The translations under genes were made by a program, and so were the position numbers. This document shows positions 21,132 through 31,674 of a DNA stretch of 64,000 nt, in pieces. Each line of letters begins with the position of its first letter. Within the stretch, counting starts at the first letter, position 1. The notes below the pieces were generated by a model. The model was not told the origin of the DNA. It made no database searches and worked only from the letters and a program-made list of their open reading frames with translations. Origin of the DNA: Persicaria tinctoria (taxonomy: Eukaryota; Streptophyta; Magnoliopsida; Caryophyllales; Polygonaceae); the NCBI GenBank assembly GCA_037127255.1, contig JBANSL010000004.1, forward strand, positions 6,386,001 through 6,450,000, written 5' to 3'.

Positions 21132-24100
21132 TCACTCCTGCAGGCCAACTGAAGTTGAACACAACTTCAATTTGTCAATAGTCACCGTCTTTGTTAACAT
21201 GTCTGCTGGATTCTTACTGCCTTGGATCTTCTCTAGTTTCAATACATCATCTTCCAACAACGATCTGATGAAATGGTATCGAAGTCCAATGTGCTTGGTT
21301 CTAGAATGAAATGCCGAATTCTTCGACAAGTGTATTGCACTCTGACTGTCACTGTACAAGATGTTATTCTCTTGCACGAATCCCAGCTCTGTTAACAAGC
21401 CTTGAAGCCATATCATCTCTTTACTAGCTTCAGTCACTGCTACATACTCAGCCTCTGTAGTTGATAAAGCAACAATCTTCTGCAGTTGTGACATCCAACT
21501 AACAGCTGTATTTCCGACAGTGAATATGTATCCGGTTGTGCTCTTCCGGTGATCGACTTCGCCTCCAAAGTCAGCATCTACATAGCCTTGTACTTTTAAT
21601 TCACCATTACCAAAGTACAAACATTTTTCTGTCGTTCCTTGTAGGTACCTTAAAATCCATTTCACCGCTTCCCAGTGAATTTTCCCCGGATTTGACATAA
21701 ACCTACTGACAGCTCCCACTGCTTGTCCAATATCTGGTCTTGTACAGACCATTGCATACATCAAACTCCCGATAGCCGAGGCATAAGGAATCTTAGCCAT
21801 GAGAGCTCTTTCTTCTTCTGTTTTAGGAGATTGATCCTTGGATAAGCGAAAATGATTAGCCAAGGGTGTCCCAACTGGTTTTGCATTGCCCATGTTGAAC
21901 CTTTGCAAGACACGTTTGATGTACTCTGACTGAGACAACTGCAATGTCCCTTTCTGCCTATCTCTTGTAATTTGCATTCCAAGAATCTTCTTTGCTGGAC
22001 CCAAGTCCTTCATGTCAAACTCTTTTGATAACTGGTTCTTCAACCTTCTGATATCATTCATATCAGAACCTGCTACCAACATATCATCAACATATAAGAG
22101 TAAAATGATATAGCTGGACTGATATCTTTTGACATAGCAACAGTGGTCGGCGTTACACTTCTGGAAACCTTCCTTGTGCATGAAGCCATCAAACTTTTTG
22201 TACCACTGCCTCGGAGCTTGCTTTAGGCCATACAAGCTCTTCTTGAGTCTGCACACCATCTTCTCTTTTCCCTTTTCTGAGAAACCTTCTGGTTGATGCA
22301 TGTATATCTCCTCATCTAAGTCTCCGTGAAGAAATGCAGTCTTCACATCTAACTGTTCAAGATGGAGATCTTCAGTGGCAACAATACTCAACACTGATCT
22401 AATAGTAGTGTGCTTCACAACGGGGGCAAAAATCTCTGTGTAGTCAACACCTTCTTTTTGCTGAAATCCTTTGACAACTAGTCGAGCTTTGTACCTCTTA
22501 GAGCCATCATCCTCATCTTTCACCCGGTACAACCATCTGTTGTGAAGAGCCTTCTTCCCTATGGGCAACTCAGCAAGTTCCCACGTTTGGTTAGAAATCA
22601 AAGACTGCATCTCATCTTTCATTGCAAGCTCCCACTGGCTTGCTTTACTGCTCTGACAAGCTTCATCATAGCATTCGGGCTCCCCTCCATCAGTCAACAA
22701 TAAATAATTCATATATCTCCTGTTAGGCACATGTGGCCGAGAAGACCTTCTCAATACAGGAGTTGGAGTAGAAGGTAGTGTCGTGTTAGTCTCTTGTGCA
22801 CTACTTTCTCCAACATGCTCCTCTGACTGAGGATTTATTGCGACCGGTTCTGTCATAGAACAATCTGGAAGATAATCTGCATCTGCAAATACTGGGCCAT
22901 TCTGCTTTGAATTAATGGCGTCACTTTTTGTCAAGTCCTTATACATGACTGACTCATTGAAAATCACATCTCTGCTACGGATAACCTTCTTCTTTTCATC
23001 ATCCCAAATGCGATAGCCAAACTCATCCTCGCCATAGCCGATGAAAGTGCATTTCTTAGATTTCGGATCAAGCTTATTCCTGCCATGATCACTAATATGC
23101 ACATATGCTACGCAACCAAAAACTTTTAAGTGCGAAAGTTTTATGTCTTTACTGCTCCATACCTCTTCTGGTATTTGGTAATCTAACGGAATCGAGGGAC
23201 CTCGATTGATCAGGTAACATGCCGTATTGACTGCTTCTGCCCAGAACTGCTTCGGTAGACCTGACTGTATACGAATACTTCTGGCTCTTTCTGTCAATGT
23301 TCGGTTCATACGCTCAGCTACACCGTTTTGCTGAGGTGTACCTGGAACCGTTCTCTCCATTCGGATCCCATACTCATAACAAAAGCTTTTGAACATGGTG
23401 TCTACATACTCGCCACCATTGTCGGTTCTAAGTCTTTTAACTTTCACACCTGTCTCATTTTCAACCATAGCTTTCCATCTTTTGAAAGCCTCAAAAACTT
23501 CAGACTTATGTTTCAGAAAGTACACCCATACTTTCCGAGAGTAATCATCGATGAAAGTCACAAAATAGTGCTTTCCGCCAATGGATGCTGTAGTGGTTGG
23601 CCCCCAAACATCGGAGTGGACAAGCTCTAGCCGATTCTTCTTTGGAGATCTGCCATTTGTTTGAAAGCTTACCCTCTTCTGCTTTCCAAGTATGCAATCT
23701 TCACACATGCCCATTTCAACTGAGTGTAGACCTGGAAGCTTTCCCTTTGAATGCATGAGTTTCATCCCTTTCTCACTCATGTGGCCAAGTCTCTGGTGCC
23801 ACATTTTGGAATCTTCATTTCCTGATGCAACTGCAATTGAGCAACGTGCCCCTGCTGTCATGTAAAGAGTACCACTCTTCTTTCCATGAACTATTGTCAT
23901 TGCACCCCTTGAAATCTTCCATTTATCACCATTGAAAATTGTATCATAGCCTTCATCTGCCAACTGGCCTACTGATATCAAGTTCTTTCTTAGATCAGGA
24001 ATGTGTCGAACGTCTTTTAGCTCCCATACAAAGCCATTCAACTTAATCTTCACTTGACCTTTACCGATAATTGCACAAGGTTGATCATCACCAAGATATA

Positions 24101-25070
24101 CATTTCCAAGGTTCCCCGGGACATAGCTCTCAAAGAGCTCTTTCTTTGAGGTAGCATGAAATGATGCTCCAGAATCTAACACCCAAGATTCGTCCTTTCT
24201 CTCCAAGGAACATATCAATGCATCATCTGCTCTAGGATTAAAGCTAACATTTGCCTCCACCTTCGTCTCTTGTTTTTGTGGAGCGCTCTTGCATTGATTT
24301 TTGTAGTGCCCGGTATTCCCACAATTCCAACACTCGATGGTCTTCGAGCCAGAGGAACTATTGGGATTCCTTGACCTCGACCTCTTGTCTTTTGGTCTGC
24401 CTTGATTGTTCGATCTTCCATGTCCATTTCCTCTGATTGAATTTCTCCCTCTTGACTCTGTACGTAAAACTGAAGAGGTTGATGATTCACCTGACCCTCT
24501 CCGTCGGATCTCTTCACTGAGCACCAGATCACGAACATCATCAAACTTTAACTTATTGCTTCCCGTTGAGCTACTCACAGCCGTGACGGTAGCATTCCAA
24601 CTATCTGGAAGAGAAGACAAAAGTATCAAGGCTCGTACTTCCTCATCAAATTCAATCCCAACTGAACTCAACTGGGTTGTGACTGTGTTGAGTTCATTGA
24701 GATGTTGAGCTACCGATGCGCCTTCTGTCATCCGCAAATTGAATAATCGCCTCATCAAATGAACTTTGTTAGAGGCAGATGGCTTCTCGTACATATTAGA
24801 AAGGGCTGACATAAGACCTGCCGTGGTAGTTTCCTTTGCTATGTTGAAGGCAACATTGTGTGATAACGTAAGTCGGATAACTCCAAGGGCTTGTCTATCC
24901 AGGAGATTCCAATCTTCATCCTTCATGCCCTCTGGCTTCTTTTCTGACAGAGGTTGATAAAGTTTTTTCTGGTACAAATAATCTTCGATTTGCATCTTCC
25001 AAAATCCGAAATCTGCACCATCGAACTTGTCTAGTTTCACCTTTCTATCTTCTGCGGCCATTGCTCCCAC
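21132..25070 (-). CDS. Copia gag-pol polyprotein, 1312 aa (copy 2)
   Basis: The predicted protein is identical to that of 16665-20603, offset by exactly 4467 bp, with the same gag, CCHC, protease, integrase, YVDD reverse transcriptase and RNase H motifs. Short incidental frames on both strands are also identical between the copies, so the nucleotide sequences are essentially the same. The duplication is therefore younger than, or as young as, the insertion. Each copy has its own primer site and polypurine tract, so either could form a full element with its flanking LTRs. Confidence 0.95.
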   Translation of the reverse strand: MGAMAAEDRKVKLDKFDGADFGFWKMQIEDYLYQKKLYQPLSEKKPEGMKDEDWNLLDRQALGVIRLTLSHNVAFNIAKETTTAGLMSALSNMYEKPSASNKVHLMRRLFNLRMTEGASVAQHLNELNTVTTQLSSVGIEFDEEVRALILLSSLPDSWNATVTAVSSSTGSNKLKFDDVRDLVLSEEIRRRGSGESSTSSVLRTESRGRNSIRGNGHGRSNNQGRPKDKRSRSRNPNSSSGSKTIECWNCGNTGHYKNQCKSAPQKQETKVEANVSFNPRADDALICSLERKDESWVLDSGASFHATSKKELFESYVPGNLGNVYLGDDQPCAIIGKGQVKIKLNGFVWELKDVRHIPDLRKNLISVGQLADEGYDTIFNGDKWKISRGAMTIVHGKKSGTLYMTAGARCSIAVASGNEDSKMWHQRLGHMSEKGMKLMHSKGKLPGLHSVEMGMCEDCILGKQKRVSFQTNGRSPKKNRLELVHSDVWGPTTTASIGGKHYFVTFIDDYSRKVWVYFLKHKSEVFEAFKRWKAMVENETGVKVKRLRTDNGGEYVDTMFKSFCYEYGIRMERTVPGTPQQNGVAERMNRTLTERARSIRIQSGLPKQFWAEAVNTACYLINRGPSIPLDYQIPEEVWSSKDIKLSHLKVFGCVAYVHISDHGRNKLDPKSKKCTFIGYGEDEFGYRIWDDEKKKVIRSRDVIFNESVMYKDLTKSDAINSKQNGPVFADADYLPDCSMTEPVAINPQSEEHVGESSAQETNTTLPSTPTPVLRRSSRPHVPNRRYMNYLLLTDGGEPECYDEACQSSKASQWELAMKDEMQSLISNQTWELAELPIGKKALHNRWLYRVKDEDDGSKRYKARLVVKGFQQKEGVDYTEIFAPVVKHTTIRSVLSIVATEDLHLEQLDVKTAFLHGDLDEEIYMHQPEGFSEKGKEKMVCRLKKSLYGLKQAPRQWYKKFDGFMHKEGFQKCNADHCCYVKRYQSSYIILLLYVDDMLVAGSDMNDIRRLKNQLSKEFDMKDLGPAKKILGMQITRDRQKGTLQLSQSEYIKRVLQRFNMGNAKPVGTPLANHFRLSKDQSPKTEEERALMAKIPYASAIGSLMYAMVCTRPDIGQAVGAVSRFMSNPGKIHWEAVKWILRYLQGTTEKCLYFGNGELKVQGYVDADFGGEVDHRKSTTGYIFTVGNTAVSWMSQLQKIVALSTTEAEYVAVTEASKEMIWLQGLLTELGFVQENNILYSDSQSAIHLSKNSAFHSRTKHIGLRYHFIRSLLEDDVLKLEKIQGSKNPADMLTKTVTIDKLKLCSTSVGLQE

Positions 25071-25105
25071 TCAAATCTGACTTTATGTGGATTGTTTATA
25101 ATCTG

Positions 25106-25117
25106 GCTCTGATACCA
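25106..25117 (-). other. Primer binding site (initiator tRNA-Met), copy 2
   Basis: TGGTATCAGAGC on the minus strand, two bases inside the right LTR. Confidence 0.9.
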
Positions 25118-25119
25118 AT

Positions 25120-25548
25120 TGTTGGGAAAAAATACGCTGAACTTTTCCGAAAATCAGAATAATGAGAATGACAATGATAGAAAACACACACAAGATGTTT
25201 CTAATCTGCCGCAAAACTTTGATATAATGAAAACGTGATTACAACTAAATTACTTAATACCCACACCCAAAACTACACTCTGGAATTTTACGCAGAAAAT
25301 TCTCCCGAAAGCTTCTCTCTGTTTAATGCTTTAAACTAAGCTTTTCTCTCTGTGTTTTTGGATTGAATTTACAAATGAAAACTTTCTCATTTATATAGGC
25401 TTGCAACAATCTAATATTGGAGGCTTGTAACAATCTCACCTCCCATTTTAGTTTTCTTTATTTAACACATCCTAAACAAAAGAATGGTTATTGTTTGATT
25501 ACTTTCTTTCATCAAAACTAAAAATAGGAAATTGCTATTTCTTCAACA
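25120..25548 (-). repeat. Copia 5' LTR (right), 429 bp
   Basis: Ends CTTCAACA at 25548 and is followed by the AGCTA target copy. It carries C at the site where the left LTR has A. Confidence 0.95.
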
Positions 25549-26487
25549 AGCTATAACTTTGAGCAGAGAATCAGACACAACTGTATGAGAGAAGACGATA
25601 TTTGACAGATTTTGAGCGCGAGATAGAGGCATTCTAATTATCTGGTTCGGCTCCAATTTCATTCGGTGGAATCCAATCGTCTTCAAATTCTTGGAGGCTT
25701 CCAATGCAAGTCCAATCCCATTTGGGGTAACCTTCCAGCAACCTTTGACCACCATCTCCTCCAAATTCGGGCATTTCTCGGAAAGCGAAATTACAGACTC
25801 ATCAGAGACCCAACCGTTACCCTTCAAATCGATCCTCCTCAAACTACCCTCGAGTTTCGAAGCCAACGAAGAAATTCCATCATCGGTGGCGTTTCTCAAG
25901 GATTTGTCATAATACTTTCTTTCGGTATAATCATCATCATTATAATCATCCTCATCATCATCATCATAATCATCATCCTCATCACAGTAATTAGGATGAT
26001 AGGAATAGCTTTGACGGCTCAGATCCAACTCCTCCAAATTGGGGAAAAGAGCCGCAATCGCCTCCAGATCAGTATCATCAAACCCCTCGGAGAGGTAACA
26101 GATCTTGAACGACTTAACACCGCTCAGAATCGAGGCCGGAAACTGCTGGAGTGCGTCGCCAGGGAGGCGATCTAGGTTGGACAGATCTAGGGTTTCGAGG
26201 TGCAACTCGAATTGGGAGATTTGGTGTAAAACTGGTTCAACCTGGCCGCGGAAATCGGAGAGGGAGATGTGATTGAGGTTGGAGAATCGGCGGAGAAGGG
26301 ATGAAAGCAAGTAAGAAGTCGGGCCGAAGATGGGAAGGGATCGATTGAAGCGACTTGTGATAGAGCACAAGTGCTTGCAGACAAGAGACAGGGATCGGAG
26401 ATGGTGATGGCGATGGAGATCGTGGTCGAGCTTAGAGATGATCTGCTCCCATAATTCCACTGGGAGATCTGATGCGCTTACTGTCAT
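25549..26487 (-). pseudogene. F-box/LRR copy A, N-terminal part (split by copia)
   Basis: The ATG at 26487 opens an F-box at about residues 7-50 (DLPVELWEQIISKL...LVCKHLCSI), the part that binds SKP1 in SCF ubiquitin ligases. LRRs follow (LETLDLSNL, LEELDLSRQSY). Next comes a very acidic Asp/Glu/Tyr loop near residues 170-195, encoded by ATC/CAT repeats at 25925-25985. More LRRs run to the insertion codon. Reading past 25549 gives two spurious residues from the LTR and a stop. Copy B has the same start context (gtcatgg, then gatcgatggaggg), which supports this start. Confidence 0.92.
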
Positions 26488-28001
26488 GGCGATCGATGGA
26501 GGGTTTAGGGTTTCGAATCGTGTTTTGTTTGGGTCCTATTTAATGTTTATAGAGCAGATTTGAAATTTTCCAAAATATATAATCGGTTTTATTTCACCCC
26601 AAGCTTTGCGTTTTTCCTTTTTTTTTTTTTTAAGTATTGAGCAATAACTTCTTTTTTTTAAATCAAGGTAAAGTTTCGATATACTCAACACACAATAAAC
26701 CGATATGCCGAAACAAACGGTAAACGGGCTAACCATCGTGATACTAACAAGCTAAAACATAAATATCATATCCAAGCTCAAATCGAACAAAGCAAAGAAA
26801 TGTTAGACAGACGAGAAAGTCAAGGGAGACTCCAAGAAGAAACTGTGAAAAGTGTCGATTGATCAGACGATGACTACTTTACTTTTTAACAGTTTATTAG
26901 CCACCTATCCGTTGTAAGCTTCCACGACGTCTCACCATCGGAGAGATTGGAGCAAAAACACGAGAAACTGTATGTCTTCTCCTGGGGAAGGGTGGATCAA
27001 CGTCGACGTTCTCCCCACCTAGATGAGAGTTCTTCGAAACCCACGAACAACACTAACAATCTTCTTGATCAACAAGGCGCAGGAGACTGCAACATCCTCC
27101 GAAACTAAACACAAGCACACCAAAATCAACGACATCACCAAGAGTAGTAGATCGAGCCATGAACAAAAAAGATGGATTAGCAGCCTCTGAATAAATTGGA
27201 ATGATACTCCGTAGCTTTAGACAGTTTGCTTACATGCGTTAACTGTTTCCCTTGGGTCTGGTTTGGGATTAAGATGGGTGGAATTTGGCCATTGGGTGCT
27301 ACAGAAATTTGGTCTTGAAGATGGTTATTCAGAAGATGAACACCCATGGATACCGTCGCTGGAGCCTCAATGGCTATAACTAGCGCTGAAATGGAAGCTT
27401 GCCTGACAATGACAAGGGCGCAATTCGGAGAACTCCAGGCATAATCATATGCATCTCTTTGATCAACAATTGGTGATGGGAATTTTGATTCTATTTGCAA
27501 AAAAAAAACGCCATTGTTTGGATTCCTTGGAAGGGAAGGGAACAAAAATCATGTGAGTTTCTTCAACAATCCTCTTGATTTATATAGATTTAATAGTTAA
27601 ATGCAATTTAGTGTAGGATAATTAGCAGATAATGACAACATTAACTTACTCCTGCAGATATCAACGCTCATCCCTGTTTTATGTTTGCAAACTCATGTTC
27701 AGCAGTCCTGTGACGAATATGTGGAGGTACATCTTCCGGTAGAGATTCAACAATTGACCAATCTTATGTCACAGTTATATGTGAAGATCATTTTCCTTGG
27801 CATTTATGTTTGGTGAGGAGAACTTGATTAATTAGGCTTTAAGATATATTTGTGATGTACGAGTTTGTGAAACGAGAAAAACGGTGTGCTGTAGGACAAG
27901 CACTTCTAATTTATGTTTAGAAGAATACAAATTATGTTGAAGTATAATGACTAAATCCATACACTGTAAGAAAGTGTGGCTTTGATCAACAATTTAGACA
28001 C
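26488..28001. other. Upstream of copy A, no supported gene
   Basis: The first 110 bp match the region upstream of copy B until the Stowaway insertion there. At about 27655-27800 a plus-strand segment after ctcctgcag is open (STLIPVLCLQTHVQQSC...) and may be an old exon. A related TLIPVLC phrase recurs near 38840. A minus-strand frame of 122 codons at 27177-27545 shows no recognisable domain. Confidence 0.4.
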
Positions 28002-28019
28002 TATGTTAAGATTAAAGTT

Positions 28020-29072
28020 TTTTTTTTTTAACAGTAGGCAAACATTAGAATGTCTCCAAGGAGATCATTCTTGATCATCCTTTCGGATGATGTTACAAAG
28101 ATCCATGTTCAAAGGGATAGTAGAGATGTTACATGCATCATTACATCTAGCTATATAATCAACTGGACAGTTAGCTTCTCGAAAGCAATGTTGAAATTGA
28201 GCTGTTGTGAATTCCTTCTCCAGCCTCTTGATCTTCTCAATGACTCTGGCGATTTCCCACGGAGGAGTATGTCGACCTTGAACTGCATTAATAACTCCCA
28301 AATTATCACCTTCAATTATAATATTCCTTGAGCCTCTAGAACGAGCTAATTCTAAACCTTTACAAATAGCAAGAGATTCTGTAAGGATGTCAGATCCCTT
28401 TGAAACTTTATCGCGACAAATATCAATAACCTGGCCATGCCAGTCCCTAATAATCACCCCAATATGGCATTCCCCAGATTGTTTGACGGAGCCATCTACG
28501 TTAATTTTGTAGCTATTCATCGGTGGTTTTATCCATTTCTTCTTAGGTGCCGGTTTGATTTGTAGTTGGGACTCATCCCATTCTTTGATTTTGTTAATTG
28601 CTTTTGCTACTGTGGCTTCTATGCTTTCAATATTTTTATTTTTAAATATGCAATTATTCCTGACTTCCCATATCGTTTCCCAAATAAAGCATAATTGTTG
28701 AAAATGTATATTGCTTCTGTAAATAGTTTCTAAGTTTGGGGAGGCCCCTCCCGGATTTCTCAATCCAAGAAAGTTTTTACCCATTAGATTTTCGAATTTA
28801 TTGATAACAGATTTTGTGAATGGGCAACTAAAAAGTAAATGACCGTTGTCCACATCATGAGTGTCACAGAGGCAACATCTAGATGGGACTCTATTAAATA
28901 ATCTATTTAGTCTTTCTTTTGTTGCCAATCCATCCATTGTAATTTTCCAAAATGAAGTTCTGGGTTCTTGATGGTAGCCGAAGCTTCCAAATCCAAGAAT
29001 TATCTGGAGTGCTTTGATTTGATGAGACGATCGGGTTTGTAGCGTTTTTTGTGGGGAAGACTCCTTCTTTGT
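28020..29072 (-). mobile_element. 5'-truncated L1-type LINE with 18-bp TSD
   Basis: The sequence tatgttaagattaaagtt occurs at 28002-28019 and 29073-29090, exactly flanking the insert. A poly-T run follows the left copy (a poly-A tail on the minus strand). Long direct target duplication, an A-tail and 5' truncation are the hallmarks of target-primed reverse transcription. Only the 3' part of ORF2 is present. Confidence 0.93.
28065..28937 (-). pseudogene. LINE ORF2 C-terminus: zinc-binding and RNase H domains
   Basis: The frame continues upstream of the Met at 28937 to about 29070, but the rest of ORF2 is missing. It encodes the zf-RVT domain (NRVPSRCCLCDTHDVDNGHLLFSCPF) and, from about residue 140, an RNase H domain of the plant RVT_3 type. 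The acidic residues expected of RNase H are present: INVDGS, LTESLAI, EGDN and the later PVDYIA. Without endonuclease and reverse transcriptase it cannot be autonomous. The frame shows no stop, so the insertion is fairly young. Confidence 0.85.
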
Positions 29073-29659
29073 TATGTTAAGATTAAAGTTGACTACAAAT
29101 TATTTGTCGTAAATATCTCCAATCTCTTCCATTTTGTTTGCTTGTTTATCTGCATCCTAGTTATTCTCTTTTTGTTGATTTTTGTTTCCCAAATCCAACG
29201 TATATTTATTAATCCAACGCCTTAGTTTTGAGAATTAAACTTTTGTGTTTTATTTTAAAATGATGCAGGTCCCTGGAGCTTCAAAGATGTTCAAATGTGT
29301 AAGAATCTCTATGGATTTGTGTTGGTGTATATTTGGACAGGATGATTCATACACTGAAATTTAGATTTGGTGTAATCTGTTGTGTCTGTTTATCTTTGCT
29401 TTTGTTTTGTATGCATTTGTTCTGACACCTTGTCATTCTGTGTGTCCTGTCTTGTCGGATTTGTCAAGAAGAGGGAAAAACTCTGAAGTGTTGTATGCTT
29501 TGATTGAATGAACATCAAGGAGCTAAGCTCCATGTTTATACAAGTGTGAGTTGGGCCTGTCGGGCATAGTAACTAACCAAGCCCACTAATACAAACAATG
29601 AAAGAATAGGCCCAATCTCAATATGTCTCCTTGTGGTTTTTGCCACCTTTCGTTCTGGG

Positions 29660-29775
29660 TCTTTTAGAAACACTCTCTTGACTCATTTGGGGAAATAGTG
29701 CGTACATCCTAACCTCCAGACCCTACTTTATCGCGGGACATACTGGGGTGTTGTTGGCTATTTTTGTTGTTACCA
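29660..29775 (+). repeat. SINE 3' fragment (Au/TS-like)
   Basis: The order gaaacactctc, gtgcgtacatcctaacc, ccagaccctac, gggacatactgggg, gttgttg matches the 3' body of tRNA-derived SINEs widespread in flowering plants. The 5' tRNA-like head is missing or unrecognisable. Confidence 0.5.
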
Positions 29776-30916
29776 TATATCCACAAGATTCAATCTTAGT
29801 GAAATGCGGTACGTTTATAGGTTGACTACATCCTTTACTCCTCACTTATTTATCCTTATAACTATGACTTCATCCCTTACCGAACATGAAGTAACTATCC
29901 TATGGTTCTAATAATTGCACTCCTATGCTTCTTCTCGCAAGTCGTTTTTTTTTTACCTTGGTTAAGTAGAAATCTATGCCATTGTTCACAATGTTTCTTG
30001 CTTATATAAGCTTTTATACCTTGGTTAACCAAAAATCTATGTATTTGTTTACAGTCTTAATCTCACAGCTCATTTTCTTGGAGTACTTGAGGCGCGCATC
30101 TCTGGCTACTGAAGCTTCTAAAAGATAGTAGCTTCCAGTTGCAATGACATGTAAATATGTTTGTTGAAGCCAATTTCATGTATAATTTAGTATCATCTGT
30201 TGTTAAATCGGAAGCCAACTATCATTCAGCAACCATCATTTAGTATCATTTGCTGTTAAACTGAACCATAGCTTGTTCTGTGCAGGCCGGACAGTCGTAA
30301 ATATGCTTGCTGTTTAGTATCATCTTTCCAACGTACGTTACCCACACGACAATAGGAGGATTCAACAATGAGCTTGATAATATTAATTCTTGGCATTGAA
30401 CACCTTCCAATAAACACATGATGCAGGAAAGAAGGATTTCCCACATCCCAGCATTCAGATTAAAGAAGCAGTGGCAGCTGATGAGGATCGGAGAGTTGGG
30501 GATCGGAGTTGCAACGAAAAACCCACCTCAGAATCCCCAAGAGAAGTCTGCCGAAAGGCCTTGGCACAGCAGCCCTGCATGCTTCTCAATGTCTCCCTGC
30601 TCCATAACAATGCCTGTCAAAGGAATTCGTTAGGCTGCTATCTTCCCATTTTTCTATGCAAGTCGATCACGAAAACGCAACATGTAATGTCAAATTTGGT
30701 ATTTTTGGTGCCCTGCTCCATATCATTGTCTTCAGTTAGTCACCTCTTTCAACATAGTAGGACTCGGAGGTGTAAACACCTCTTTGATCTTCCCAAAAGC
30801 GATATAGCTTTCAACAAAAATCTTCAATAGATACATATATAGTCAAACAGGACTGTCTTTGGGTTGGCTTCAACTAATATCTTTGACAAATATGATGCAT
30901 TTTTATGTAATCTTAT

Positions 30917-31042
30917 ACTTACTACTTATATGTATTAAATTATATAAAAAAATTAATTAAAAAAATATGCATTATATAGTTTTTATCTTCTTAAAAAACG
31001 TGCACTACAAGACAAATGACAAATAATATCAAACGGAGGGAG
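30917..31042. mobile_element. Truncated Stowaway-like MITE
   Basis: Only the right end is clear: aaacggagggag followed by TA at 31043-31044. Internally it shares the tatatagtttttat and gtgcac phrases with the 7570-7805 element. The matching left CTCCCTCC end is absent. Confidence 0.5.
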
Positions 31043-31674
31043 TAATGATTTATATCGATTTGTGTGTTGTTGATTTTCTTAAAGATTTTGATTGGTTAAA
31101 ATACAGTAGGTATTAAAAAGCAATAAAATTTATGAAAAAGTTTGTGGAATGATAATGTTGATTGAGAGGTGATTGTTTTATTAAAACTTGTGCAAAATCC
31201 TAAAACGACTTAAATTTTGAGACGGATGGAGTAAGTATGCTTTCTTTTTTTGACACAACTTACTTCAGCAGCTCGCAACGGAGGATCACAACTAAGTTGC
31301 ACAGATCAGCTCCACGCCTCCACCAACAGAGAAAGAAAGACTCAACAGATCAAAAGCACCAAGTTGATCGAAGATCACCTTTTGTCTGTCAACACTTTTC
31401 AAGTGCAGTTCATCTTATGTATGGGGAAATTCAATATCGGCTGAAATATCTTTTTGTATATCTTAGCTTCCAGTGATGCATTGAGATGCATGTCCCATAT
31501 CAACACGTTGCTATAGACAGATGGTGTGCAAAGTTAAGCATAGTGTTGTACCTTTGATGGCATAGCCGAAGGAGGTGAACACTACCCTTACTTTGCATGT
31601 GTGTCCGACAACTGATAGGCGATAGTTGTGGCTTGACATGAACCACACCTGGATGGGTCATACCATCATGGCAC

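Larger units (their letters stand above)
16186..25548 (-). mobile_element. Tandem Ty1/copia array: LTR-internal-LTR-internal-LTR
   Basis: This is a 9363-bp array on the minus strand. Three 429-bp LTRs (TGTTGGG...TTCAACA) alternate with two 4038-bp internal regions at a repeat period of 4467 bp. AGCTA occurs at 16181-16185 and 25549-25553. Copy B has a single AGCTA at the same position (about 41878-41882), which is the empty site. Both internal regions carry an intact 1312-codon gag-pol with identical predicted protein. The shared outer TSD and central LTR point to one insertion followed by LTR-mediated unequal exchange. An assembly duplication cannot be excluded from sequence alone. Confidence 0.95.
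29091..31674. other. Intergenic DNA with small repeat fragments
   Basis: No gene is supported. It holds a SINE tail (29660-29775), half a Stowaway end (30917-31042) and short frames without recognisable domains. Host sequence at the right border resumes after the LTR element at 38583. Confidence 0.4.

Noticed and set aside
26187..26384. Minus-strand frame overlapping the F-box region of copy A in another phase
   Set aside because: Shadow of the F-box/LRR frame, present likewise in copy B.
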